DNA of 52,343 nt from Gammaproteobacteria bacterium (GTDB lineage: Bacteria > Pseudomonadota > Gammaproteobacteria > Steroidobacterales > JABDLF01): the NCBI GenBank assembly GCA_013003115.1, contig JABDLF010000018.1, positions 1 to 52,343 on the forward strand, read 5' to 3'. Below the pieces are notes generated by a model. It was given only the letters and a program-made list of their open reading frames with translations. It made no database searches and was not told the origin of the DNA. Position numbers and translations under genes: made by a program. Of the stretch, positions 25,153 to 33,977 are shown in pieces; the first letter of the stretch is position 1, and every line of letters starts with the position of its first letter.

Positions 25153-26157
25153 TCAGCGAATATCCTGCAAACCAACGAAGGTACCGCCATTGCGCTCGCA
25201 CAGGATCCGCATGAGGGTCGCGAAGCGCACGCCCGTAATTCCGACGCGGTTAAAATTACCGACCTTGAAAAGCACGGGAAAGCCGATGCCGTGAATTCTC
25301 ACCAGGCGCTCTCCTCCCGGGCCGGCGCGGTTGATTTTGTCGACCGTATCGACCACATCCTGAATCGAGCGCCCCGTGAACTCGTCGCCGAAAACATAGA
25401 TGCTGATTTTCTTGTCCGGCGAATAATAGGTACTGATCGCCCTCTGAATGCCCTCAACCGGGCTCGAATTACTGAACGCGTTCCAGTCCTTCAGCCGATC
25501 GACTATCGCTTTGCGCCGCGCGGGGCTGTCAGGAATCCACTTTCCGGTGTACTGCGAAAACATGTAGTTGCCCATGTCATTCAGCACCTGGATGCCCTTG
25601 ACGGAAGGGTATACCTCGAGAACTTCGCTGACCTTCTCCACCGCGAGATCCCAGGCATAGTTGTACATGCTGCCGGACGTGTCGATGATGAATATGACGT
25701 ATTCGCTGTCAACTGGAATGCCGCCTACCGTTGTATCTTCGACCGGCCGCCTGTAGTCAGATAGCAAGCGCCGCATTTCCTCCGTCATACTCTGGCGCGC
25801 GCTCGCCAACTGGTCGCGCAAGGTATTGTTGATCGCGGACTCATCGCTCGAAGCGGCGAAGCGGCCGCGAATCCGGGAAAGCTCGCCCTGCAAGCGCGCA
25901 AGGCGCTCTTTTTCATCACTGAGCTGTTCTTCCTTGCTGATCAGCTCGCGGTTAAGTGTTGTAACCTCACCGCGAATATCAAAAAGCTCCTCGCGCAGCT
26001 GCGCGACCAGCCCTTCGAGATGGGTTGCCGACTCTTCTAGCACAACGGGCTCGAAGACCTTGGTAATCACGAGCAGCAGAATGATGGCGCCAAAGCCACA
26101 GGCGATGGTGTCCAGAAAGGACAGGCTCATGCCTTCGATTTCGCGGCGCTGGCGCAT
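25153..26157 (-). CDS. VWA-domain protein with ExbD/TolR-like membrane anchor (B)
   Basis: A 334-residue protein. Residues 11-32 form a membrane segment starting SLSFLD, with Asp16 and Cys20-Gly-Phe-Gly-Ala just inside it. Residues about 45-130 are predicted coiled coil (heptad-rich Glu/Leu/Arg). Residues about 150-334 are a VWA domain with an intact MIDAS (D159-T-S-G-S163). Topology should be N-in with a periplasmic VWA. The membrane segment resembles the ExbD/TolR/MotB pore helix, whose Asp carries protons in the TolQ/ExbB partner complex; a TolQ-like gene lies in this same operon. Last gene of the nine-gene cluster, one base after the stop of VWA protein A. Confidence 0.85.
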   Translation of the reverse strand: MRQRREIEGMSLSFLDTIACGFGAIILLLVITKVFEPVVLEESATHLEGLVAQLREELFDIRGEVTTLNRELISKEEQLSDEKERLARLQGELSRIRGRFAASSDESAINNTLRDQLASARQSMTEEMRRLLSDYRRPVEDTTVGGIPVDSEYVIFIIDTSGSMYNYAWDLAVEKVSEVLEVYPSVKGIQVLNDMGNYMFSQYTGKWIPDSPARRKAIVDRLKDWNAFSNSSPVEGIQRAISTYYSPDKKISIYVFGDEFTGRSIQDVVDTVDKINRAGPGGERLVRIHGIGFPVLFKVGNFNRVGITGVRFATLMRILCERNGGTFVGLQDIR

Positions 26158-26158
26158 G

Positions 26159-27253
26159 CTAGGGCCAGTCCTCCGACGGACTCATGAAAGAGCCTCCGGT
26201 CGCCTGTGCCAGCTGCCAGTAGCTCGGCGCCGCCATGGGGTCACCTTCCATCGGAAACATGATGATGTTCACGGGAATGCCCGAGGGCAGTGAACGCAGG
26301 CTGCGGTCCATGTGGCGCACACGATCACGTCCGGACACCTTTCCGCCGCGGGCTATGTTCTCGCCCATGGTCGGCAGCCCGTCCACGATGATATAGATAT
26401 TGTCCGGCAGCGGCTGCAGACTTCTTACCGCATCCCAGGCACTGTGCAGGCGCGTGCCCTGCGACGGCACAACTTGCTTCAGTGACACGACCGCCTCCTC
26501 GAGCGACGTCCCGTCGCCGGCGTCCAGCCAACGGCCCTCCGTCCCTTTGACTGCCGGCCGCGAAGAAGTATTGAACGTATAGATCTGGAACTTGCTGGCC
26601 TGGGGAATCTGCGTCGAGAGCCAGTCCACCGTGCGCAGCGCACGCTGCCATTTCGCAGATTCGCGTTTTAAATTGTCGGGCAGGTTGCGGCGCCTGATAA
26701 CGTTGACGATAGTTTCGTCGAGCATGCTGGCCGATGCGTCCAGTAATATCAGTACGCGCTCTCCGCCCATGCGCAGCCCGGTCAGATACTGCCGGTTACC
26801 CTCTCCAATGAAGCTGCGCGTTGCGTCTCCCCGCTCGCCCTCGCTGGCCACTGCTCCTTCGAGCCTCCTGCTTGCTTCTTCCAGGGCCTGCAGGTCGGAC
26901 TTGAGCGCATTGACATCTTCTTTGCTGGCGAGGCTGTCGGCTTCATATTCAGCAAGCTCCTCGCGCAGCGCCTGCAGATCCTTTATCAGCTGTCGCGAAA
27001 GGCCCTCAGTGGTCACAACTTCCAGGTCAATCTCTTCGATCGTGTTGCGTGCCAGGACCATGCGCTCCTCGCCCTGCAGGACCTCTTGCTCCAGAAGGTC
27101 CACTTCTGCGAGGAGTTCTTTGTTGATTTCCTGGGAACGCGCAACGGTGCCGTGATTTATGATCATGAAAAACAAAACCACGGCGCCGAAGCCACAGGAC
27201 ATGATGTCCAGAAAGGACAGGCTGAAGACGTTGAATTTTCTTTTTCTGGCCAT
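26159..27253 (-). CDS. VWA-domain protein with ExbD/TolR-like membrane anchor (A)
   Basis: A 364-residue paralogue of its downstream neighbour. The anchor SLSFLD with Asp16 and Cys20-GFGA occupies exactly the same residues (11-24). A coiled coil spans about 40-135. The VWA domain (about 165-364) has an intact MIDAS (D172-A-S-A-S176) and a later DGLPTMGE. The domains outside the anchor are strongly diverged from protein B, so the two probably form distinct subunits. It lies one base from both neighbours in the operon. Confidence 0.85.
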   Translation of the reverse strand: MARKRKFNVFSLSFLDIMSCGFGAVVLFFMIINHGTVARSQEINKELLAEVDLLEQEVLQGEERMVLARNTIEEIDLEVVTTEGLSRQLIKDLQALREELAEYEADSLASKEDVNALKSDLQALEEASRRLEGAVASEGERGDATRSFIGEGNRQYLTGLRMGGERVLILLDASASMLDETIVNVIRRRNLPDNLKRESAKWQRALRTVDWLSTQIPQASKFQIYTFNTSSRPAVKGTEGRWLDAGDGTSLEEAVVSLKQVVPSQGTRLHSAWDAVRSLQPLPDNIYIIVDGLPTMGENIARGGKVSGRDRVRHMDRSLRSLPSGIPVNIIMFPMEGDPMAAPSYWQLAQATGGSFMSPSEDWP

Positions 27254-27254
27254 G

Positions 27255-28586
27255 TCAGCTCGAGAGGCTTATGACCTGCACGGCCTCCTCGTGTCCGTCG
27301 AAACGCAGCGAGTCTCCCACCGAGAGGGCGACCTTGTCGTCCACCTCACGGCCATTCAGCTCCAGCCGTGTGACCGGCCGGGGCTCGAGCCATATCCGTC
27401 CGCCGAGGCGCTGCACTGAACACTGAGGCGCGCCGATGTCCTCTCCTGGCAGCACGCCCGATTCATCCATGGAAAGCACCATGGGCTGGCCACCCAGCGC
27501 CCAGGCCTGGCCGCGATAAAGCAAATGCGTGGGCAGGGGTTTCTTTGCCTCTGTTTTACGCCCACCGACTGCCTTCGGCCCGCGCCGGATTGCGGTGTGA
27601 AACTGCACCTGGTCGTCATCGCCTTGCAGGGCATCCAGGTTGGCCATACAGCCTCGCGCGGCCGCGCCCGGGGCCAGCGCGTGAACATTTATGCCGGGAA
27701 TCACGGCAAGCGCCTCATGTAGTCCGGGGAATCCGCTGAACCGCTCCGCCAGCAGCAGCGCACCTTCTCCATTGAACGCGCCCGTTCCAATCTGCAGCTG
27801 CTGCACAATACGGGGATAGGTTGAGGCAGCCGCACTGACCAGCTGGTCGCGACGAACCGTTACGCTGTAGTGCTTGCCCGCGTCATCCAGTTCAACAATG
27901 GCGGCGCCCAGATCGTCAAGCTCCGCCAGGCAGGTGGGAAGCCGGTCATGCAGCTGCTGCTCGATTTCCGCCCGATGCATCGGATCAAAGCGCGTGGCAT
28001 GCACAAACTGGTCGGCAATTGTATTTGCCCACAGGTTGTTGAAATGCACCAGTCCTTCTTCTGCAACGACAAACAGGCGATTCCTCTCAAGCGTTTCATT
28101 GCCGGCCAATTCGGACAAAACGATTCTGTGCAGTGAGATATCAAGGTGAAAACGCGCGTCTTGCTGATCATGCGCCGCGCTCGCTGCCACCGCCGCATCG
28201 ACCATGCAACGCACCTTGAGGCCAACCTCGTCGGCAATTCCGAGCAGCAGCCCCAGCTGCTCTTTGCTCCAGTGCCCTGGCACCGCAAAAATAGCCTCGC
28301 TGCCCTCCTCGCCTATCTGATTCCAGATGCTCTTCAGATGCGCATAGGCCAGATCGGCGTGGTGGCGAACCTGCGCCGTGGCGCCTGCCATTGGCTCCGT
28401 GCCCAGCGCCGACCAAAAGCGGTAGTTCGTCCAGCGCGGGCGAATGCGCGCGATGTCACGGGCTTCGTTGCCAAGGTATAGCTGCTGCCCGTCGAGCACC
28501 GCGTAACCCGGACTCTCAAGCAGCAGTTCGCCGTCCCTGCTCGCGCTGATAGCCGCGTCATTGAACTCGATTACAAAGATGCTCAC
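27255..28586 (-). CDS. Degenerate Hsp70/actin-like protein with FHA-like C-terminus
   Basis: A 443-residue soluble protein starting at GTG. Residues 97-125 (AIFAVPGHWSKEQLGLLLG then IADEVGLKV) align well with the Hsp70 segment of the type VITVPAYF...AGLEV, giving the actin-like ATPase fold. The phosphate loops are degenerate: EFNDAAIS (7-14) replaces DLGTTNS and LDISLHR (148-154) replaces DLGGGT, losing the glycines, so ATP hydrolysis is doubtful. The C-terminal about 95 residues (RLELNGREVDDKVALSVGD and neighbours) look like an FHA-type beta sandwich without the phosphopeptide-binding Arg. Probably a cytosolic scaffold for the TolQ/VWA complex; that is inference. Confidence 0.72.
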   Translation of the reverse strand: MSIFVIEFNDAAISASRDGELLLESPGYAVLDGQQLYLGNEARDIARIRPRWTNYRFWSALGTEPMAGATAQVRHHADLAYAHLKSIWNQIGEEGSEAIFAVPGHWSKEQLGLLLGIADEVGLKVRCMVDAAVAASAAHDQQDARFHLDISLHRIVLSELAGNETLERNRLFVVAEEGLVHFNNLWANTIADQFVHATRFDPMHRAEIEQQLHDRLPTCLAELDDLGAAIVELDDAGKHYSVTVRRDQLVSAAASTYPRIVQQLQIGTGAFNGEGALLLAERFSGFPGLHEALAVIPGINVHALAPGAAARGCMANLDALQGDDDQVQFHTAIRRGPKAVGGRKTEAKKPLPTHLLYRGQAWALGGQPMVLSMDESGVLPGEDIGAPQCSVQRLGGRIWLEPRPVTRLELNGREVDDKVALSVGDSLRFDGHEEAVQVISLSS

Positions 28587-28594
28587 GGGCGCAC

Positions 28595-29404
28595 TCAGCG
28601 GGTTTGCATGTGGCGAATAAGGTGCGAGTCGAGATAATTCTGCGTATCAAGCACGACCCGCTCCTGTGCCTGCTGCAGCTGGTGAAGAATGAACATAACG
28701 ACAATGCTGATCAGCAGCGCGATGAACGTCGAATTAAAGGCGATACCCAGGCTCTCGGTAACACCCGTAATGTCGCCTTCGACGGCCCGGTGCGCCTGGG
28801 CAAGCGCTTCACCAATACCTCGCACGGTTCCAAGAAAGCCAATGGATGGAATCGCCCATGCGATATAGCGAATCATTGAAAGCTCTGAATCAAGGCGATC
28901 AGACTCAGCTTCACAGATATCACGCACCGCCGTGGATACGTCCTGGATATTGCGCGTGGAGCGAAATCGATGGAGGGCACTCAGGTAGGCGCGCGGAAGC
29001 AAACGCCGCTGCGTTTCCTCCGGCAGCGCCTGGACCGGCCTGGCATACTCCCGCGTGTCCTCGGGCAAAACGCTGGTGCCATCGCTGATGCTGACAAGCT
29101 CCTCGCCGAGAACGCGCCGTTCTCTGGCGGTCTGCATCGCTTTGTGCCCCATCAGCGCCATTACCCACAGCATCAGAATAAAACAGGCTTCCTGTTCGAA
29201 GTCCCTGATGAGCACGTAGGCCGAGCGCTCTGGCACGTAGTCCTTGTCCTGGCTGATACGAATGCTCTGTTCCAGCAGCACGGCTTCCGCATTTGGCCGC
29301 ACGATGGAGACATAAATGCTGTGCACGATAATTATCGAAATAATCAGTGCGAATACCTGAAACAGGAATTCAGCCGGGATTTGTTTTTTTGCTAAGTTCT
29401 TCAT
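28595..29404 (-). CDS. TolQ/ExbB/MotA-family proton channel subunit
   Basis: A 269-residue membrane protein. Hydrophobic segments lie at about 12-34, 70-88, 178-200 and 218-242. The family signature is clear: IPSIGFLGTVRGIGEALA (185-202) matches the TolQ/ExbB P-x-L-G-L-L-G-T-V-x-G motif, and GVTESLGIAFNSTFIALL (214-231) matches the last helix. The start at 29404 (MKNLAKK) is chosen because the frame extension upstream runs through the preceding gene. The usual small partner (ExbD/TolR) is absent; the two VWA proteins carry ExbD-like anchors and are the likely partners. Confidence 0.88.
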   Translation of the reverse strand: MKNLAKKQIPAEFLFQVFALIISIIIVHSIYVSIVRPNAEAVLLEQSIRISQDKDYVPERSAYVLIRDFEQEACFILMLWVMALMGHKAMQTARERRVLGEELVSISDGTSVLPEDTREYARPVQALPEETQRRLLPRAYLSALHRFRSTRNIQDVSTAVRDICEAESDRLDSELSMIRYIAWAIPSIGFLGTVRGIGEALAQAHRAVEGDITGVTESLGIAFNSTFIALLISIVVMFILHQLQQAQERVVLDTQNYLDSHLIRHMQTR

Positions 29405-29417
29405 GCGCTCCGACTCT

Positions 29418-29714
29418 TCAGATGTCCACCGGAAACGACACGGCGCCATCCGCGCTGATCTCTTCCGTAGGAATGAATTTTTCCAGACTGACCTCGCCCA
29501 TCTGCCCGCCGACCGTTGCGTCTGCCGCAGGCACTTCTTCCTGGGATCCTTCTTCGTCGGCCGCTTGATCCTCAGCACCGGCTGCCAGTTCCTGTTCCGC
29601 GCTGACGACCTCCTCTGCGGCATTGGCCGGCATCACCGCCACCGTTGTCGCGAAAATGAGCGCGCCCGGCACCGCCCTGAGCCAGGACACTATGGTTCGG
29701 TATCTAATCGGCAT
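29418..29714 (-). CDS. Small exported acidic protein
   Basis: A 98-residue protein with a signal peptide or membrane anchor (hydrophobic about residues 9-27, cleavage near ANAAEE) followed by a very acidic, Glu/Ala/Asp-rich tail ending VSFPVDI. I know no family. The start at 29714 overlaps the stop of the upstream PEGA gene by 11 bp; longer frame extensions lie inside that gene. The position inside the operon suggests a periplasmic accessory to the neighbouring channel. Confidence 0.65.
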   Translation of the reverse strand: MPIRYRTIVSWLRAVPGALIFATTVAVMPANAAEEVVSAEQELAAGAEDQAADEEGSQEEVPAADATVGGQMGEVSLEKFIPTEEISADGAVSFPVDI

Positions 29715-31740
29715 AGCGCGCAATCCTGAAGCCAACATCGTTCCTCGGTTCCGCCGCGTAGTCACGAAAACTCCAGCGCAGCTCCGTAATAGTGCTGTGC
29801 TTCCAGCTCGAGCCACGCAGCACATGAAAATCGCCCTCTGCAGGCCCCACAGGGTCCGTTTCCGGCGCCCCGCCCGGCGAGGGATTAACGGCATAAAAAT
29901 CGTGCACCCATTCTGCCACGTTGCCGGCGAAGTCATACAGACCGCGCTCGTTCGCAGCGAAGCTTGCGACGGGCGCCGTTGCCGCATACCCGTCGTTTAA
30001 ACCGGCGATGACCTTGGCAACCAGCGGGCGGGCCGTATCGTCGGCGAAATTTCCGGCAGTTGCCGGCGGCGGCATCGTCTGGCCCCAGGGGTACTTGCTG
30101 CGACTGTCGCCGCGTGCCGCCCACACCCACTCAACCTCGGTCGGCAGCCTGTAACCCGTGCCAACCGGTCGCTTGAGTGCCAGCCCGCCATCACGCTCTG
30201 CATAAGCAGGTTCCAGACCGTCGCGGAGGCTCAGCCAGTTGCAGAACCTGGCGGCCTGCTCCCAGCTCACTTTGACCACGGGTGCTTTAACAAGGTTCAG
30301 CGTTGAGCGACCGACGATACCGGATTCGTGACCTGAGTCGAACAGTGCAAACTGTTCGTTGCTGACTTCGGTAGTGCCAATGTAGAAGGGCCGCGTCAGC
30401 GTCACCTGTCGCATGACCTCATTGGCACGCCGACCCGGCTCACGCCGCGATGCACCCATCCGCAGGCTGCCGGGCCGCACGAGATTCATGCTTTGACCGG
30501 CGGCCGTTCTGATCGTCAAAGGCAGCGCATCGTAGCGCGCCTCTTCCAGGGTCTTTAAGGTGACGGCAACCTCCTGCCTGAAACCAGGACGCGGCGTTAT
30601 CTCTGCGCTGTATGGTGCGAAGCCCTCAAGCTCAACTCGAAGCTGGTGCACCACGGCGGTGAGAGTTAATGTCTGCGCGCCCTTGCCCACAAGTTTGCCG
30701 TCCACAAATACGCGACTTTCACGCGGCGAGACTGACAGGTTGATGACGCCTTCCTCCGGCTCAAGCTTGACGGCAACAGTTCGGCCTTCGCCGGAACGTA
30801 CCGTGACATTCCGGACGGACTTCCTGAAGCCCGCGCGCGTGAACTGCACCTCGTAATTCTTTCCAGGCGGCAAAGCCAGCGCAAGCGGCGTCTGACCACG
30901 ATACACGCCAGCAACGGTGACGTTGGCGCCCGTCGGCTCGCTCTCCAGGGCAACGCGACCATCGGACTTCGCCAATGCAACCGTCGGCAAGGTCTGGTTT
31001 TCACCCGCCGCCACCTGCACGCTGCGCTCAACCGTTTTGTGGCCGGGCAAGCTGACTTCCAGCATGCGCGAACCCTCGAGAATCTCAATCTGTGCCGGCG
31101 TACTCGCACGCAGTTCGCCGTCAATCCTGATCTCTGCCCCTTCGGGCTCGCTGCTGACAGCGATGAGCGCCCAGGCCGGCTCCAGCTCGGTCTCCACTAC
31201 CTGGCGCGTATTTTCTCCCTGCACTTCGAAATCGGTTTCGAACGTCCTGTAGCGGTCTGCTTCAATACTCACTCGTCGGGTGCCCGGCGGCAGTTCGTAA
31301 TCAGTGAGCGGCGTTGTCCCGATCCTCTGACCGTCCACGAACACACTGGCATCCGCAACCGGTTCACTCACGAACGAAACGAGGCCCGGCAGTTTTTCGA
31401 GACTGAAAGTGATGGTCTGGTTGCCGCTTCTTTCTACAACAAACTCCTGTTTCAGCGGCTTGTACCCTTCCCTTTCGGCGCGCAGGACATAAGTGCCGGG
31501 ACGCAGCAGGTGGCGCTCGCCCAGCTTCAGATTCAAAAGGCCGCCGCTGATCGCATAGCTGTCCGCCGTCGGTCCAATGTCTATCCGCACTGCCCGCGCC
31601 GTAAACACGTATGCCACCACAACCGCCAGCAGCGCGAGCGCGGCCGCGATCAGCAGCAAAGACGGTTTGACGCCGCGCAAAACGCGGCGACCCGGTGGCG
31701 GCGGCGCAGAGTAAGCGATCGGCCTGATGATTTCGCTCAA
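29704..31740 (-). CDS. Membrane-anchored PEGA-repeat protein with FGE/SUMF1-like domain
   Basis: A 678-residue protein starting at TTG, overlapping the pseudokinase stop by 4 bp. One membrane helix (about 27-47) is followed by about five PEGA-type repeats (for example VFVDGQRIGTTPLTDYELPPG, IRIDGELRAS, VFVDGKLVGKGAQ), then an FGE/SUMF1-like domain (about 405-678: MGASRREPGRRANE, YRLPTEVEWVWAARG, FAGNVAEWVHDF, LRGSSWKHS). The catalytic Cys region of true formylglycine-generating enzymes (RGGSW...C) has no Cys here, so it is probably a binding module. Topology places the repeats and FGE domain in the periplasm. Second catalytic-residue loss in the operon. Confidence 0.85.
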   Translation of the reverse strand: MSEIIRPIAYSAPPPPGRRVLRGVKPSLLLIAAALALLAVVVAYVFTARAVRIDIGPTADSYAISGGLLNLKLGERHLLRPGTYVLRAEREGYKPLKQEFVVERSGNQTITFSLEKLPGLVSFVSEPVADASVFVDGQRIGTTPLTDYELPPGTRRVSIEADRYRTFETDFEVQGENTRQVVETELEPAWALIAVSSEPEGAEIRIDGELRASTPAQIEILEGSRMLEVSLPGHKTVERSVQVAAGENQTLPTVALAKSDGRVALESEPTGANVTVAGVYRGQTPLALALPPGKNYEVQFTRAGFRKSVRNVTVRSGEGRTVAVKLEPEEGVINLSVSPRESRVFVDGKLVGKGAQTLTLTAVVHQLRVELEGFAPYSAEITPRPGFRQEVAVTLKTLEEARYDALPLTIRTAAGQSMNLVRPGSLRMGASRREPGRRANEVMRQVTLTRPFYIGTTEVSNEQFALFDSGHESGIVGRSTLNLVKAPVVKVSWEQAARFCNWLSLRDGLEPAYAERDGGLALKRPVGTGYRLPTEVEWVWAARGDSRSKYPWGQTMPPPATAGNFADDTARPLVAKVIAGLNDGYAATAPVASFAANERGLYDFAGNVAEWVHDFYAVNPSPGGAPETDPVGPAEGDFHVLRGSSWKHSTITELRWSFRDYAAEPRNDVGFRIARYAD

Positions 31741-33956
31741 ACCGGATCCTCGCAGATTATCGTGACCGGCGCCGGCGGCTTACCTGCGCGCACTTCAAAC
31801 TCGCGCCGGACATCACGATACCCCTGGCGCGATCCGACCGCGGTATAGCGACCGGGAATAAGCCCGACCGACTGCTGTCGGAAAGGACCAATTTCGCCGA
31901 TCTTGTAAATGCTTATTTTGGTCAGGCCGTCAGATCGAAGCTCAACTACAACCGGCTGTCGCGCCGCCGCAACGTGTGCGGCGAGTTCATCTATCTGCCG
32001 CGCGTGCGCCGGACCGGGATCGGTCACAGTGCGCGCCTGTGCAAGTAAGCCGCGCGCTTCGTTATAAGCCTGGTTGTCAAACATCCGAAGCGGATCTTCA
32101 ATATAGCGCCGCATGCGCTCTGCGAGCGAGGCGCGCTGCTCGGCACGCGCCAGTCCTTCCCGGGCAAAAACCAGGGTGCCGTCTGTCTGCAAAACGGCGC
32201 GATACGCTGCGACCGCACCCTCCCAGTCTTCCGTGCGTTCCGCTTCCACAGCGGCCGCCCGGCGGGTCGCGATATCTGCGTCCCGCACGCGGGCATCAAC
32301 CTGGGCCAGGGCATCTCGCGGACCTGCCGCATCCGGTCTCAGCTTTGCCGCCTGCGAAAATCTGCCCCGGGCCGCCTCGATATCGCCTGCGTCGAGGGCA
32401 CGAAAACCGCGTGACATGAGATCCTGGAAACTACGCGCGCCGAGTCGCGCCTGCACGCGTCTGAGCGCAGCGCCGGCCGGCGCGTAGTTGTTGTCCAGCG
32501 CCACCGCGGCCTGGAAGTACTCTCGCGCGGCAGAATAATCACCTGCCCGTTCCGAATCGTTGCCGAGGCGCATTTTTTCCAGCACCTCGCCAAGCCTCTC
32601 CGCCCGGGCCACGCCCGCTATCGCCTGCGGATTTTCACCGTCTATGGCCAGGGCGAGATCAAACTGCTGTTTCGCCAGCGCGCCGTCGCCAGCCGCAATA
32701 GCCGCATCACCTTCGGCGAGCGAAGTCTGGAGCACTTCGCCAGATTGTCCGATCAGGCGCTCAGAGAGTTGCAGACCTTCTTTGTAGCGTGCCAGCGCGG
32801 CGTCAAAATCCTGTTCGCGATAGAGCACATCGCCTTCGTCACCTGCGAGCCGGGCCGCTGCAAAATCTTCCGGTGCCCAAAGCTCCACGCCTCTTTCTTC
32901 AAGGGTGACGAGGCTGCGCAGCAAACCCATCGCTGCCGCCTGCGCGTCCTGGCGGAGCCGCGCACTGGCGGCAGCGGCAAACGGTGCGGCGACATCGCTC
33001 GTCTCGGCGGATGCGGAATTCGCAGGCCCCGTACTCTCGGCCGGCACTCCACTGGCTTCGGCAACAACCGGTTGCTGCACCACCGGGCGCGGCATGAAAA
33101 ACATGACGTACACGGCCCCGAGCAGCAGTATCAACAATGCCGGCAGCGCTACTGTCATAGGTATACCGGCTCTCTTCGGAGCAGCTGAGCGATGCGTTGC
33201 CGGGCCTGGTGGCGACGCCGACTGTTTACCCCTGGCAACGGGCACCACCGATCCGCCTGCCGCTCCTCGTACCGGGGCCGCACGAACTTCCTCTTTGTCT
33301 TCAACATCAAGCACGCGGGCAAGGCGCCGCACCACCTCGTGCATATCCTTCACTTCGGCTGAATCAGAACGCATGGCGCGCAGCAAACCGGTCAGGCCCG
33401 AGGGTAAAGGCGTGCCGTCCCCAGCGCCGGTGAGCCGGCTCAGCATGTCGCCGAAAGCGGAGATATCTGCGCGACTCGGGCCGAGTTCACGCGCTTCTAT
33501 CCACGCAACTCCAAGGCCATCCAGGACAAGCTCGCCGCTGCCGGTCTGGCGTAGAAACTGCTCACTGACGCCGCCGTGCGCAAGCCTCAGATCGTGCAGA
33601 TAGGCGAGCCCTCTGGCAACAGGCAACAATGCGGTTAAGGTTTGCTGATAGCCCCTGGCTGCCCACGCGGTGTCATCGGCAGTGCATTCATGCGCAAGCA
33701 ACGGCGCTCCATCGTGCTCGAACAATCCGAGGCATCGGCAAATTGACGGATGCACCAGCCGCTCTGCGCGGGCTATCTCGGACTTAATCTCGGCTGACAA
33801 ATCGGAGAGATCAAGGCCGGGGAAAAACCGGAGCAGCGCCTGCGATGGCCCGCCGTCGATGCTCGCAAGCCAGATCTGCAGCCGGCCTTCGCCCGCCAGC
33901 TGACGGACGAGCACGAAGCGTTGGGCGATGCTCTGGCCGGGGGTCAGATCCTGCAT
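31737..33956 (-). CDS. Membrane pseudokinase with periplasmic TPR/coiled repeats
   Basis: A 739-residue protein. Residues about 1-215 have a Ser/Thr kinase fold, but key residues are missing: the VAIK Lys is Arg43 (ALLRFF), the HRD Asp is replaced (LAHGGVSEQ, 125-133) and DFG is DGL (146-148). It is therefore a likely pseudokinase. A Pro/Ala linker leads to one membrane helix (about 266-288). The periplasmic part is TPR-like and Ala/Arg/Glu-rich, with repeats such as ALAIDGENPQAIAGVARAE, ending in a PEGA-like beta domain (GLIPGRYTAVGSRQGYRDVR). The architecture suggests a signal or assembly link from cytosol to periplasm. Confidence 0.82.
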   Translation of the reverse strand: MQDLTPGQSIAQRFVLVRQLAGEGRLQIWLASIDGGPSQALLRFFPGLDLSDLSAEIKSEIARAERLVHPSICRCLGLFEHDGAPLLAHECTADDTAWAARGYQQTLTALLPVARGLAYLHDLRLAHGGVSEQFLRQTGSGELVLDGLGVAWIEARELGPSRADISAFGDMLSRLTGAGDGTPLPSGLTGLLRAMRSDSAEVKDMHEVVRRLARVLDVEDKEEVRAAPVRGAAGGSVVPVARGKQSASPPGPATHRSAAPKRAGIPMTVALPALLILLLGAVYVMFFMPRPVVQQPVVAEASGVPAESTGPANSASAETSDVAAPFAAAASARLRQDAQAAAMGLLRSLVTLEERGVELWAPEDFAAARLAGDEGDVLYREQDFDAALARYKEGLQLSERLIGQSGEVLQTSLAEGDAAIAAGDGALAKQQFDLALAIDGENPQAIAGVARAERLGEVLEKMRLGNDSERAGDYSAAREYFQAAVALDNNYAPAGAALRRVQARLGARSFQDLMSRGFRALDAGDIEAARGRFSQAAKLRPDAAGPRDALAQVDARVRDADIATRRAAAVEAERTEDWEGAVAAYRAVLQTDGTLVFAREGLARAEQRASLAERMRRYIEDPLRMFDNQAYNEARGLLAQARTVTDPGPAHARQIDELAAHVAAARQPVVVELRSDGLTKISIYKIGEIGPFRQQSVGLIPGRYTAVGSRQGYRDVRREFEVRAGKPPAPVTIICEDPV

Positions 33957-33977
33957 TAGCGTCTGTTAGCCGACTTC

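Noticed and set aside
25153-33956. Type VI secretion regulatory module (Ppk/Fha/VWA)
   Set aside because: The kinase and FHA-like parts are degenerate and no T6SS structural gene (sheath, Hcp, VgrG, TssM) is present in the window.
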